From an uncultured Porphyromonadaceae bacterium (GTDB lineage: Bacteria; Bacteroidota; Bacteroidia; Bacteroidales; Muribaculaceae), in the NCBI GenBank assembly GCA_900555715.1, contig USMC01000069.1, forward strand, positions 1-6,790: DNA of 6,790 bases. The letters run 5' to 3'. The translations under genes and the position numbers were made by a program. Positions 6,765-6,790 of this stretch are shown piece by piece (positions within the stretch are counted from its first letter, which is position 1; every line of letters begins with the position of its first letter). The notes beneath the pieces are model-generated. The model ran no database searches. It had not been told where the DNA came from and worked only from the letters and a program-made list of their open reading frames with translations.

Positions 6765-6790
6765 CAAATTGTCCTCTCCACAGGCTAAAA
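6764..6790 (-). other. Interrupted end of the SusC reading frame at the window edge
   Basis: Continuing the SusC frame upstream gives VNTFS and then stops at 6764-6766 (TGA) and 6785-6787 (TAG). The other two minus-strand frames are both open to the edge, so a one-base insertion or deletion in the A run at 6761-6764 (or the T run at 6748-6752, minus-strand sense) would restore an open frame. The stretch is clearly richer in A/T than the gene beside it. A sequencing or assembly error at a contig end, a true frameshift, or a rearrangement inside the gene would all look like this. Confidence 0.5.

Overview
The window looks like part of a polysaccharide utilisation locus (PUL) from a member of the Bacteroidales (Bacteroidota), probably a gut or host-associated one. 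The evidence is a SusC/SusD pair, four consecutive lipoprotein signal peptides whose lipid-acceptor Cys is followed by Asp-containing residues (the Bacteroidota surface-export pattern), short intergenic gaps without Shine-Dalgarno sequences, and an intergenic heptamer array of a kind I recall from Bacteroidales. The sequence alone does not support a genus.

All five genes lie on the minus strand, so transcription runs from the right edge to the left. In that order they are: the C-terminal half of a SusC-family TonB-dependent outer-membrane transporter (5114-6745, N-terminal half absent); a complete SusD/RagB-family glycan-binding lipoprotein (3425-5098); a 147-residue lipoprotein I do not recognise (2959-3402); a 508-residue DUF5018-like lipoprotein with an N-terminal Ig-like domain (1413-2939); and a 443-residue lipoprotein with a glycoside-hydrolase-like TIM barrel of the GHL10 (PF02638, 'family 10 glycosylhydrolase') type (60-1391). 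The gaps are 15, 22, 19 and 21 bases, so this is almost certainly one operon. The stretch left of the last stop codon (1-59) holds a drifting heptamer array and a perfect 9-base inverted repeat.

The inferred working model is the usual Sus-type one. The small lipoprotein and the DUF5018-like protein bind an extracellular glycan at the cell surface. The GHL10-like protein is the only enzyme candidate visible and may cut it. SusD captures the product and SusC, powered by TonB, moves it across the outer membrane. The substrate cannot be read from the sequence. No regulator (SusR, hybrid two-component or ECF sigma/anti-sigma) and no CAZyme of a well-characterised family is inside the window, so the locus probably continues to the right.

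The most notable points are the abrupt loss of the SusC reading frame about 25 bases from the right edge, beside a small hairpin; a TAAA motif at the same distance (-15/-16) from all four visible start codons; the lack of any family assignment for the small lipoprotein, which shares a C-terminal sequence pattern with the Ig-like domain of its neighbour; and a 13-cysteine GHL10-like protein. I see no tRNA, rRNA, CRISPR array, transposase or complete mobile element.
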